Part shown: in pieces, positions 1 to 5,719 of the stretch
Layout: every line of letters starts with the position of its first letter
Numbering within the stretch: the first letter of the stretch is position 1
DNA from: UBA6382 sp963600315
GTDB lineage: Bacteria > Bacteroidota > Bacteroidia > Bacteroidales > Bacteroidaceae
Reading direction: 5' to 3'
DNA: 13,956 nt
Assembly (NCBI GenBank): GCA_963600315.1
Contig: CAVCAW010000012.1
Coordinates: 1 to 13,956 of the forward strand
The notes under the pieces: generated by a model
Told to the model about the DNA's origin: nothing
Seen by the model: only the letters and a program-made list of their open reading frames with translations
Databases searched by the model: none
Position numbers and translations under genes: made by a program

Positions 1-288
1 GACAATATCCTTTATCACGGGCACACTCCACCTGATGTCTTCGGGTGTTTCTTCGCGTTGAGCCTTATACTGAGGGTATGCTTCATGTCTGAACGTCTTG
101 CCTTTGGGATCAAAAACCACACCTATATGTGTGGGCTTCTCTTTATCGAGTATCTCCTGCAACGTCTTGACAAATCCGAAAACTGCCGACGTATTCTGCT
201 TTTTGGAATTAATGATTGGAGTACGAATCAAACCATAATAAGCCCTATATATAAGTGCATAGGCATCAAGCAAGAAGAGTTTTTTCAT
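1..288 (-). CDS. polA: DNA polymerase I, N-terminal 5'-3' exonuclease part (partial, runs off left edge)
   Basis: Only the first 96 codons are inside the window. The reading frame begins MKKLFLLDAYALIYRAYY, which matches the opening strand of the FEN/5'-nuclease domain of bacterial Pol I, with the metal-binding Asp at residue 8. It continues with a THIGVVFD stretch (second metal-site Asp, D60), then KGKTFRHE and YKAQR (residues 74-78), the conserved DNA-contacting segment of this family. Pol I fills gaps and removes RNA primers during replication and repair; the polymerase domains lie beyond the window. An in-frame ATG three codons upstream (297-295) could add MVV; I chose 288 because it aligns with the usual start. 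The gene is divergent from the polyprenyl synthase, and the 86-bp spacer must hold both promoters. Identification is secure; the exact start is less so. Confidence 0.93.
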   Translation of the reverse strand, partial: MKKLFLLDAYALIYRAYYGLIRTPIINSKKQNTSAVFGFVKTLQEILDKEKPTHIGVVFDPKGKTFRHEAYPQYKAQREETPEDIRWSVPVIKDIV

Positions 289-350
289 CACAACCATATA
301 TTTTTATGTAAAATTAGACATTTCAAGTGAGTTGAAAATATAATTATAAT

Positions 351-358
351 TAAATTTG
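351..358 (+). promoter_or_regulatory. Probable -7 box of the polyprenyl synthase promoter
   Basis: The sequence TAAATTTG fits the Bacteroidetes -7 consensus TAnnTTTG. A TTG at 332-334 lies 16 bp upstream, slightly short of the usual spacing to the -33 element. Transcription would start near 365, leaving a leader of about 10 nt before the GTG start at 375. Confidence 0.45.
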
Positions 359-374
359 CCGTAAAATTATCCTA

Positions 375-1346
375 GTGAGCGTCATTGAAGACATACGCAA
401 ACCTATTGAGACTGAGTTGGAAGATTTTAATCGTCTGTTTGATAGCACACTCAGTCATGCCAATGGTTTGCTCGGACAAATATGCCAAGGCATCTCCAAA
501 CGTAAGGGCAAGCAAATGCGCCCTATCCTTGTGCTACTTATGGCCAAAGAACATGGTGAAGTCACTAGTTCTGCCTATTATTCTGCGCTTACTCTCGAGC
601 TTCTTCACAATGCCTCTCTCATCCACGACGATATCGTTGACGAGAGCGACAAGCGTCGAGGCGAACCATCCGTAAGAGCTCTTTTCGGCAACAAGGCGGC
701 TGTGTTGGCTGGTGACTATTTATTGTCAGCGTCACTTGAAAATGCCTCATTAACAGGCAATATAAATATCGTGAAAGACGTTTCACAGCTTGGCAAACAG
801 CTCTCTGAAGGCGAAATAATCCAACTGTCCAACACCCAGCACAACGACTTCAGCGAGGAAACCTACTATCAAGTCATAAAGCTCAAGACAGCTTCACTCT
901 TTGCCACTGCAGCTAGGCTAGGAGCCATCTCTGCCGGTCAAAGTGACAGCTTCGTCCGCCGAATGGATCGTTTTGGTGAAATCATAGGATTATGCTTTCA
1001 GATACGCGACGACATCTTTGACTACTACGACGACAATGTCGGCAAACCTACTGGCAACGACATGCTAGAAGGCAAACTCACCCTGCCCGTCCTCTATGCA
1101 CTCAACTCCACACACGACACCGCCATGCTCGCTGTTGCCGAAAGAGTCAAAAAAGGAATGGCTACACCGCAAGAAATCGCACAACTAGTCAATTTCTCGA
1201 AGACAAATGGAGGTATAGACTATGCCTATTCCAGCATAACAAAACTCTCCGCAGAAGCTAAAACTATCATTTCAAATTTCCGAAATCACAAAGTTCGCCA
1301 ATCTCTTGTTTCCTACGTCGATTTCGTTAGCCAGCGAACTATCTAG
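375..1346 (+). CDS. Polyprenyl (octaprenyl-type) diphosphate synthase
   Basis: This is a 323-residue trans-isoprenyl diphosphate synthase, the normal length for the family. It shows KGKQMRP (44-50, diphosphate binding), the first aspartate-rich motif DDIVDE (85-90) followed by RRG, and the second motif DDIFDYYDD (212-220), followed by GKPTGNDMLEGK. Enzymes of this type add isopentenyl diphosphate units to an allylic primer to make the long side chain of quinones, in Bacteroidales menaquinone. Chain length cannot be read reliably from the sequence; the best resemblance is to the IspB/HepT-like proteins of Bacteroidetes. The start is GTG; no upstream ATG is available in frame and the alignment begins at this codon. 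It is divergent from polA. It lies on the presumed lagging strand, and its coding strand is C-rich. Confidence 0.93.
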   Translation: MSVIEDIRKPIETELEDFNRLFDSTLSHANGLLGQICQGISKRKGKQMRPILVLLMAKEHGEVTSSAYYSALTLELLHNASLIHDDIVDESDKRRGEPSVRALFGNKAAVLAGDYLLSASLENASLTGNINIVKDVSQLGKQLSEGEIIQLSNTQHNDFSEETYYQVIKLKTASLFATAARLGAISAGQSDSFVRRMDRFGEIIGLCFQIRDDIFDYYDDNVGKPTGNDMLEGKLTLPVLYALNSTHDTAMLAVAERVKKGMATPQEIAQLVNFSKTNGGIDYAYSSITKLSAEAKTIISNFRNHKVRQSLVSYVDFVSQRTI

Positions 1347-1424
1347 CAGGCGCTCACTCTGCCTTTTTTAAGAAAAAACAGCTATAACCCACTTACGTGC
1401 AAACCTTTTCTTGTAAAAGTCTGC

Positions 1425-1887
1425 ATGATTGATGCCTTCGACCTCCTGGGCAACCTCAGCAACGTGCGACGCACCATCAATGCGCAGGGTAGGGTAGAGA
1501 CGTGGAACAACGGCAAGATAGCCACACCACTCGCCAAAGGGCAAATACCGGCTGTATTGGGCGCCAGCTACTGCACAAGCAAGACATACTGGAATAAACT
1601 CAAAGACCTGCAGGGACTAATTCACTATGGCTGCGAAGAGGCATACATCAGCATCAAGGCATGGATGGAGGGTGGAGGCTGCCACCTCATCGACGATATC
1701 GTCATAGGCCACCTCTACAGGAAAAACGCTCCCTATCGCATTGACACCGTTCTCAACAACTACAACTATTACCTCATTGCCGAAACCCTCTTGCCGCCCT
1801 TGCTCTGCGCCAAAGCGCACGCCGCAGGCATCACTCTCAACAAGCAACTCTACCTGTCAGTCATGAAGGAAATGGTTAAGAACGAAG
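1425..1887 (+). pseudogene. Glycosyltransferase family 2 (GalNAc-transferase-like) remnant, C-terminal half only
   Basis: The frame opening near the ATG at 1425 (it is open back to the stop of the preceding gene) translates to a piece resembling the second half of polypeptide GalNAc-transferase-like GT2 enzymes. The clearest part is the GCEEAYISIKAWMEGG segment, equivalent to the W-G-G-E-N-x-E-x-S-x-R-x-W region. It is followed by IDDIVIGHLYRKNAPYRID, equivalent to the conserved G-H-x-x-R-x-x-x-P-Y. The upstream catalytic half with the nucleotide-sugar-binding DxD is absent; the 78 bp before it cannot encode it. Near 1880 the similarity stops and peptidase-like sequence begins in another frame, while the original frame runs on as non-protein-like sequence to 2222. 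I read this as a truncated, non-functional gene. Family assignment rests on recalled motifs, so it is moderately sure. Confidence 0.6.
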
Positions 1888-2175
1888 ACACTATCTCTGC
1901 GCACCCTTGCCCACCTCACTCGCGAGGGAGTCAGCGTGGCGGGCATACGCGATGCCCTCGGCGAGATAGGCATGGAGAGCGCAACCTTTCAGCTCTCGCT
2001 CAGCCAGCTAGAAGACAAATGCCCACTGCCGGCCATACTCCACTGGGAGCAAAATCATTTTGTGGTAATCTACAAAATCACACGCAACAAACTCACCGGC
2101 AAGCGCACCTACCACATCGCCAACCCAGCCTACGGCAAGCACGGCCACGACCTCGAGGCGATGCAGAAGAGCTGG
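1882..2175 (+). pseudogene. C39 bacteriocin-processing peptidase domain remnant
   Basis: In the frame of the codon at 1936 the DNA reads LSLRTLAHLTREGVSVAGI, then DALGEIGMES and LPAILHWEQNHFVVIYKI, and then YHIANPAYG. These match the body of the C39 peptidase domain found at the N terminus of peptide-exporting ABC transporters, which cleave double-glycine leaders. The catalytic His (HFVVIYK) is present. The N-terminal block with the catalytic Cys is missing, because the reading runs straight into glycosyltransferase-like sequence. The position where families usually have Asp (x-D-P-x-x-G) reads Asn (ANPAYG). A GTG at 1936 could start a 173-residue protein, but it would lack the nucleophile. 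Best read as a decayed fragment. Confidence 0.7.
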
Positions 2176-2457
2176 CTCAACGGCAAGAACCTCGTCAACT
2201 ACTCAGCCAAGTCACTGCGTGAGCAATGTGGCATAGTGATGCAGGACAACTTCGTCTTCTCCGACATCATAAGGCAAAATATCATTTTTGGCGAGCCTTA
2301 TGACTCCAAGCGCTTCGACGAGGCAGTGCGTATGGCATGCCTCACAGAATTCATCGACAAGCTGCCGCTCCGCGACTTCACTAAGATAGGACGCGACGGA
2401 GTAGGCATAGACAGAATTAAGCGTGCATTGGAAGGCCGCAAAATCATCACACCTTGA
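2176..2457 (+). pseudogene. ABC transporter ATPase fragment (Q-loop region) with unrelated tail
   Basis: Continuous with the peptidase fragment and in the same frame is LNGKNLVNYSAKSLREQCGI, then VMQDNFVFSDIIRQNI (Q-loop) and DKLPLRDFTKIGRDGVGI. That is the stretch of an exporter ATPase domain between the Walker A and the signature motif. Walker A, LSGGQ, Walker B and all membrane segments are missing. After GVGI, where LSGGQ should follow, the sequence changes to DRIKRALEGRKIITP and stops at 2457. A +1 shift would extend it with KEDDIYLSDCIFELWLKREMM to a stop at 2522; I do not recognise that tail. With the two fragments before it, this looks like a peptidase-containing ABC transporter (PCAT) reduced by internal deletions. 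It cannot be an active transporter. Confidence 0.7.
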
Positions 2458-2531
2458 AAGAGGACGACATCTACCTGTCCGACTGCATATTCGAACTTTG
2501 GTTAAAGCGAGAGATGATGTAGTATAAACAA

Positions 2532-2558
2532 AAGTTGTAGGAGCCAAACCTACAACTT
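2532..2558 (-). terminator. Rho-independent terminator of dprA
   Basis: A perfect 10-bp inverted repeat (AAGTTGTAGG / CCTACAACTT) with a 7-nt loop overlaps the dprA stop codon. On the minus strand it is followed by TTTTGTTT, giving a terminator for the thioesterase-dprA transcript. Confidence 0.75.
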
Positions 2559-3681
2559 ACATTATTCTGCGCCACTTGGCACCCGGCAACTGGCGCACCA
2601 AACCGCGAAACTCCAACTCTGAAAGTACCGACATCACCACGTTGACAGGCTGACCGCTGTGAGCAATCACATAACTGATATCCTTTCCGTCAGAATCAAG
2701 AGTGTCATAGATGAGGCGTTCCTCGCCAGTCATATCGGCATCAAAAAGGGTAGCACTCTGCTGCTCCTTGATTTGCTTGTCGATCTGCCAACCCAACAAC
2801 TCCACCACATCAGCAGCGCAGGTCAACATAGCAGCCGAATTGTCGCGTATGAGCTTATTGCAACCCCGTGACATTTCGTCATGCACACGTCCAGGGCAAG
2901 CCATAACTGCCAATGAATATTCGTTAGCAATGCGCGCTGTAGCCAAAGCACCCCCTTTTTCCTTACTCTCAATCACTAGAGTAGCCTCTGCCAAGCCAGC
3001 TATGATGCGGTTTCGACGCAAAAAATTATAACTTTCAATCTTAGTACCAAAAGGAAACTCCGTAAGCAATCCACCACCCAAAGATGCCATACGCTCTGCA
3101 ATGGTGCGGTGGTAAGCAGGATATATCCTGTCAAGCCCATGAGCCAAAACACCCACTGTAGACAACTTGTTGTCGAGAGCCGTGCGATGAGCATTGATAT
3201 CAGTGCCATAAGCCAAACCGCTAACTATGAGCAAGTCGGGAAACCACTGCGCCAGTTCGCCACAGATATTTTCAGTGATGTCGTGACCGTAGCTCGTACT
3301 GTTGCGTGTGCCAACAACGCTCAATATGTGACAAGCATTAAGATTGGCTGTACCATAGAAATAAAGTACGAGCGGCGAATCAGGACACACTTCACGCAGT
3401 CGGGTGGGGTAAGATGGTTGGTCTATCGACACACACTTTATACCTCGCTCCTCAGCTCGCTCAGCTTCTTGTTCAGCTAACGACAGGCATTCTTTAAGCC
3501 TATTAGTGTCAATAGTAAAACTGCCTAAATTGAAATCAGGTGCTACAGCCTGCAAGTCAGAAGCATTGTCAACTATGTCTTCCGCCGAGCCTATGCGGTT
3601 ATACAATTGCTTGAGTACCCCATAACGATAGGGGAACATCAAGCTAAGAGCCATCGAACAAAGTGTCTCGCGACTTACCAT
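2557..3681 (-). CDS. dprA: DNA-processing protein DprA
   Basis: This 374-residue protein has the full DprA/Smf architecture. An N-terminal SAM-like helical region (about 1-75) is followed by the Rossmann-like DprA fold. Visible there are SVVGTRNSTSYG (121-132), SGLAYGTDINAH (154-165), TEFPFGT, FLRRNRIIAGL (220-230) and ESKEKGGALATA. A C-terminal winged-helix domain (about 310-374) ends in FRGLVRQLPGAKWRR. DprA binds single-stranded DNA and loads RecA onto incoming strands in natural transformation; it is also present in many bacteria with no known competence. The start is 24 bp after the thioesterase stop on the same strand, so the two are probably co-transcribed. It sits on the presumed leading strand of the left replichore. 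Confidence 0.96.
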   Translation of the reverse strand: MVSRETLCSMALSLMFPYRYGVLKQLYNRIGSAEDIVDNASDLQAVAPDFNLGSFTIDTNRLKECLSLAEQEAERAEERGIKCVSIDQPSYPTRLREVCPDSPLVLYFYGTANLNACHILSVVGTRNSTSYGHDITENICGELAQWFPDLLIVSGLAYGTDINAHRTALDNKLSTVGVLAHGLDRIYPAYHRTIAERMASLGGGLLTEFPFGTKIESYNFLRRNRIIAGLAEATLVIESKEKGGALATARIANEYSLAVMACPGRVHDEMSRGCNKLIRDNSAAMLTCAADVVELLGWQIDKQIKEQQSATLFDADMTGEERLIYDTLDSDGKDISYVIAHSGQPVNVVMSVLSELEFRGLVRQLPGAKWRRIM

Positions 3682-3705
3682 AACCCTAACACCCTTACAC
3701 TATGG

Positions 3706-4098
3706 TTAATCAAGCATTGCTGCCAACTCAGGCGAATCTCCAAGTTTGCCGTTGACCACAGCTACAGTGTCAACTTGAGCCCTGATGGCTAGCTTGTGGT
3801 CGGGCAAACGATAGATGTCTTGTTTGAACACATATCTAAGACCCGATTTCTCCACATTGAGACAACTCTCAAACTCAGTGTCGGGAGTCAGCGAACTCTT
3901 GTATTGCACATTGATGCGTGCCACCACGGCATCAATGCCCTTCTTGTGTAGCTCAATGAAACTGATGCCCTTGCTCAGCAGAAACTGGTGACGAGTGTGC
4001 TCCATGTAGTGCAAATAGTTGGCATTGTTGACTATTCCCTCTACATCACACTCATAATCTCTGACCATCATTCGCAGCTTAAACATATAATCAATCAT
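3706..4098 (-). CDS. YbgC/FadM-like acyl-CoA thioesterase (4HBT hot-dog fold)
   Basis: This 130-residue protein matches the 4-hydroxybenzoyl-CoA thioesterase family in length and motif. Residues 12-36 read VRDYECDVEGIVNNANYLHY, followed by MEHTR. The catalytic Asp (D18) is followed by G-I-V-N-N-x-x-Y, the signature of YbgC-type enzymes. These hydrolyse acyl-CoA thioesters in the cytoplasm; the physiological substrate cannot be deduced. It is the first gene of a probable two-gene transcript with dprA, a linkage that need not be functional. A -7 box lies about 46 nt before the ATG. Another ATG four codons in (MFKLRM) is a possible start; the first is kept since nothing rules it out. Confidence 0.88.
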   Translation of the reverse strand: MIDYMFKLRMMVRDYECDVEGIVNNANYLHYMEHTRHQFLLSKGISFIELHKKGIDAVVARINVQYKSSLTPDTEFESCLNVEKSGLRYVFKQDIYRLPDHKLAIRAQVDTVAVVNGKLGDSPELAAMLD

Positions 4099-4143
4099 AG
4101 TTACAGTCTGTTTTTATACAACAAAAAATACATTTATGAACAG

Positions 4144-4151
4144 CAAAGTTA
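4144..4151 (-). promoter_or_regulatory. Probable -7 box for the thioesterase-dprA transcript
   Basis: On the minus strand this reads TAACTTTG, a full match to TAnnTTTG, with the usual C after it, 46 nt upstream of the thioesterase ATG. No TTTG at ideal -33 spacing is evident. Confidence 0.5.
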
Positions 4152-4232
4152 CGCAAAACCGCAGACAACCTAACTCAAAACCGCTCGAAAAAGCGCACCA
4201 TATAAATCACAAACGTGAAGAGCTAACTTGGG

Positions 4233-4318
4233 AATTTCCGCGGAAATTTAATTGCGTTTTGGCGGAAGCGATTGATTGTTTCGGCGGAAATTGATATCAA
4301 TTTCCGCCGAAACGCAAT
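4233..4318. repeat. Cluster of GGCGGAA-based palindromes
   Basis: There are three copies of a 15-17-bp module plus a short palindrome. Copy 1, ATTGCGTTTTGGCGGAA, is at 4251-4267. Copy 2, with CG deleted, is at 4275-4289. Copy 3, inverted, is at 4302-4318 and matches copy 1 at 16 of 17 bases. Copies 2 and 3 form a perfect 36-bp palindrome at 4278-4313 with arms GTTTCGGCGGAAATTGAT. At 4233-4248 stands the 16-bp palindrome AATTTCCGCGGAAATT. There is no T-tract, so it is not a standard terminator. It lies between the thioesterase promoter and the DnaA-box cluster. A DNA-binding-protein site or a structured origin-proximal element both fit. Confidence 0.85.
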
Positions 4319-4459
4319 AGTTATATCAAGCTTTAGGGGCTATGAGACATTGTTTTTGAGATGGAGATGGTAATGTAATGTGGTGAAAACATTGTGGAAA
4401 ACCCTGTTGGAAACCAGTTGATAAGTTGTGGATTGGCTATGCGGCAGGACGTCAGAAAG

Positions 4460-4468
4460 TTATCCACA
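4460..4468 (+). promoter_or_regulatory. DnaA box, perfect consensus
   Basis: TTATCCACA matches the bacterial DnaA-box consensus at all nine positions and is the anchor of the oriC call. Confidence 0.75.
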
Positions 4469-4702
4469 CCTAATAACAGGTTTCAATGAGTTCTCAGTAA
4501 GTTTGTCAACAGTTTTTAACAGGCAAATAACCAAGTCTGGTCGATATTCTATAATTATAACGTGGTTGTTGAAAAGTGGGGATTAAGAGTGCTTAAGTCT
4601 GATTAAAATCAAATGGTTAGACTACTAAAGACCTGTTGATAACAAGTTGATAAGAAAGGGTCGTTAGTGGAATATTACTCCATTGATGAACTGGTGCTTG
4701 AG

Positions 4703-4720
4703 TAATCCACAGTTTCCACA
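4703..4720 (+). promoter_or_regulatory. Tandem DnaA-box-like pair
   Basis: TAATCCACA (8 of 9 to consensus) is immediately followed by GTTTCCACA (7 of 9), in the same orientation, next to the AT-rich stretch. This is the arrangement expected of boxes that guide DnaA assembly towards an unwinding region. Confidence 0.55.
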
Positions 4721-4832
4721 GCGATAATAGTATTAACACTTTTGAAACTTTAAAAAAATGGTTTAGGAAAATTCAGAATTATAATGTTAGTGTAAGCGGT
4801 TGATAAGTGAGGGTCGAGGGGCGACAGGTGTG

Positions 4833-4842
4833 NNNNNNNNNN
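4833..4842. other. Assembly gap (10 N)
   Basis: Ten N bases mark a join of unknown true length. GGTGTG stands on both sides (4827-4832 and 4843-4848), as if contig ends overlap or a short repeat was collapsed. Order across the join is not proven by the sequence itself, but the skew change and the presence of an origin-like region make the join plausible. Confidence 0.97.
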
Positions 4843-4888
4843 GGTGTGGGCACAATGATAAAAAAGATGAAAAAATTTAGCGGAGTCT

Positions 4889-4907
4889 TATTTTTGTTAT
4901 ATTTTTG
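4889..4907 (+). promoter_or_regulatory. Probable dapB operon promoter, two -7-like boxes
   Basis: TATTTTTG occurs twice, at 4889-4896 and 4900-4907, each fitting TAnnTTTG. The second would give a start near 4914 and a leader of about 40 nt before the dapB ATG at 4953. A TTTG at -33 is not clear; TTTAG at 4876-4880 is the nearest candidate. Confidence 0.45.
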
Positions 4908-4952
4908 TAATTTGAAATATTGTGCATTATAAGGATAAACAAAAATAGAACA

Positions 4953-5705
4953 ATGAATATAGCATTGATTGGTTACGGCAAAATGGGCCGTATGATAGAG
5001 AAATTGTCAATAGAGCGTGGCCACAAGGTGGTATGTATAATAGATGTTGACAATCAGAGTGATTTCGACAGCAAGGAATTCAAGTCGGCTGATGTGGCTA
5101 TTGAGTTCACTACTCCTTGGTCGGCCTACGACAATATTAAGAAGTGTTTTGACAGGGGTGTGAAGGTAGTGACTGGTAGTACTGGTTGGCAAAAGGAACA
5201 CATGGACGAGATTTGCAATCTTTGTCGCGAGGATGGCAAAACTCTTTTTTGGAGCAGCAATTTCAGTTTGGGAGTATATTTATTTAACCGCCTCAATGCC
5301 AAGTTGGCTAAAATGATGTCGCCCTATGGTGACTATGAGCCCAAAATGTTAGAGATTCATCATGTCCACAAACTTGACGCTCCGTCGGGCACTGCCATCA
5401 CCTTGGCAGAAACGCTGCTTGAAAACTATCCGACCAAGAAGTCGTGGGTCAAAGGCACACTGTGTAAGCCTGACGGCACTGTTGAGGGTAGCGACGAAGC
5501 CAAGCCAGATGAATTGTTGGTTAGCGCCATTAGGGAAGGTGAGGTGCCCGGCACTCACATCATTAAGTATTCTAGTGAATTTGACGAAATAGAAATTAAG
5601 CACAAGGCCAAGTCAAGAGGTGGCTTCGTGTTGGGAGCAGTCATGGCTGCCGAGTATGCTGCTAACCACAACGGCTTGCTCACGATGGATGACTTGTTCA
5701 AATGA
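4953..5705 (+). CDS. dapB: 4-hydroxy-tetrahydrodipicolinate reductase
   Basis: This 250-residue DapB catalyses the NAD(P)H-dependent reduction step in the diaminopimelate/lysine pathway, in the cytoplasm. The N-terminal dinucleotide fold begins MNIALIGYGKMGRMI. A TGSTGW motif is at 74-79, and the catalytic segment EIHHVHKLDAPSGTA (134-148) carries the His pair, the Lys and the D-A-P-S-G-T signature. I start it at the ATG at 4953, because the glycine-rich fold begins right there; an upstream TTG (4920) would add eleven residues not expected in the family. The protein is shorter than the E. coli form (about 273), as is usual in Bacteroidetes. lepB starts 14 bp downstream, so they are likely one operon. 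Confidence 0.96.
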   Translation: MNIALIGYGKMGRMIEKLSIERGHKVVCIIDVDNQSDFDSKEFKSADVAIEFTTPWSAYDNIKKCFDRGVKVVTGSTGWQKEHMDEICNLCREDGKTLFWSSNFSLGVYLFNRLNAKLAKMMSPYGDYEPKMLEIHHVHKLDAPSGTAITLAETLLENYPTKKSWVKGTLCKPDGTVEGSDEAKPDELLVSAIREGEVPGTHIIKYSSEFDEIEIKHKAKSRGGFVLGAVMAAEYAANHNGLLTMDDLFK

Positions 5706-5719
5706 AATAGTGATAGTCA

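Larger units (their letters stand above)
4380..4832. other. Candidate chromosomal replication origin (oriC), left of the gap
   Basis: This non-coding region holds one perfect DnaA box (TTATCCACA, 4460-4468) and near matches: TAATCCACA (4703-4711), TTATCAACA on the minus strand (4634-4642), CAATCCACA on the minus strand (4427-4435), GTTTCCACA (4712-4720) and TTTTCCACA on the minus strand (4393-4401). GTTGATAAG occurs at 4417, 4646 and 4799, and GTTGATAAC at 4635. An AT-rich stretch at about 4725-4795 is a possible unwinding element. Plus-strand base composition changes from C-rich on the left to G-rich on the right across this region. No dnaA gene is present in the window, which is not unusual. 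The 10-N gap falls at its right end, so the element may be incomplete. Confidence 0.75.

Noticed and set aside
58..330. Plus-strand 90-residue open frame at the left edge
   Set aside because: It is antisense to the clearly recognisable polA start and has no family resemblance.
1888..2222. Continuation of the glycosyltransferase-fragment frame to 2222
   Set aside because: After about 1887 the translation becomes Pro/Arg/His/Gln-rich noise, while the other frame gives clear C39 peptidase sequence.
4278..4313. The 36-bp palindrome as an intrinsic terminator
   Set aside because: No T-tract follows on either strand, and no gene ends nearby: the thioesterase starts at 4098 and is transcribed away from it.
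4233..4318. The repeat cluster as a CRISPR array or an insertion-sequence end
   Set aside because: Repeats are too short and irregularly spaced, one is inverted, and there is no cas gene or transposase in the window.
4920..4952. TTG start for dapB eleven codons upstream
   Set aside because: The dinucleotide-binding strand begins at the ATG at 4953, and the added residues are not seen in DapB proteins.
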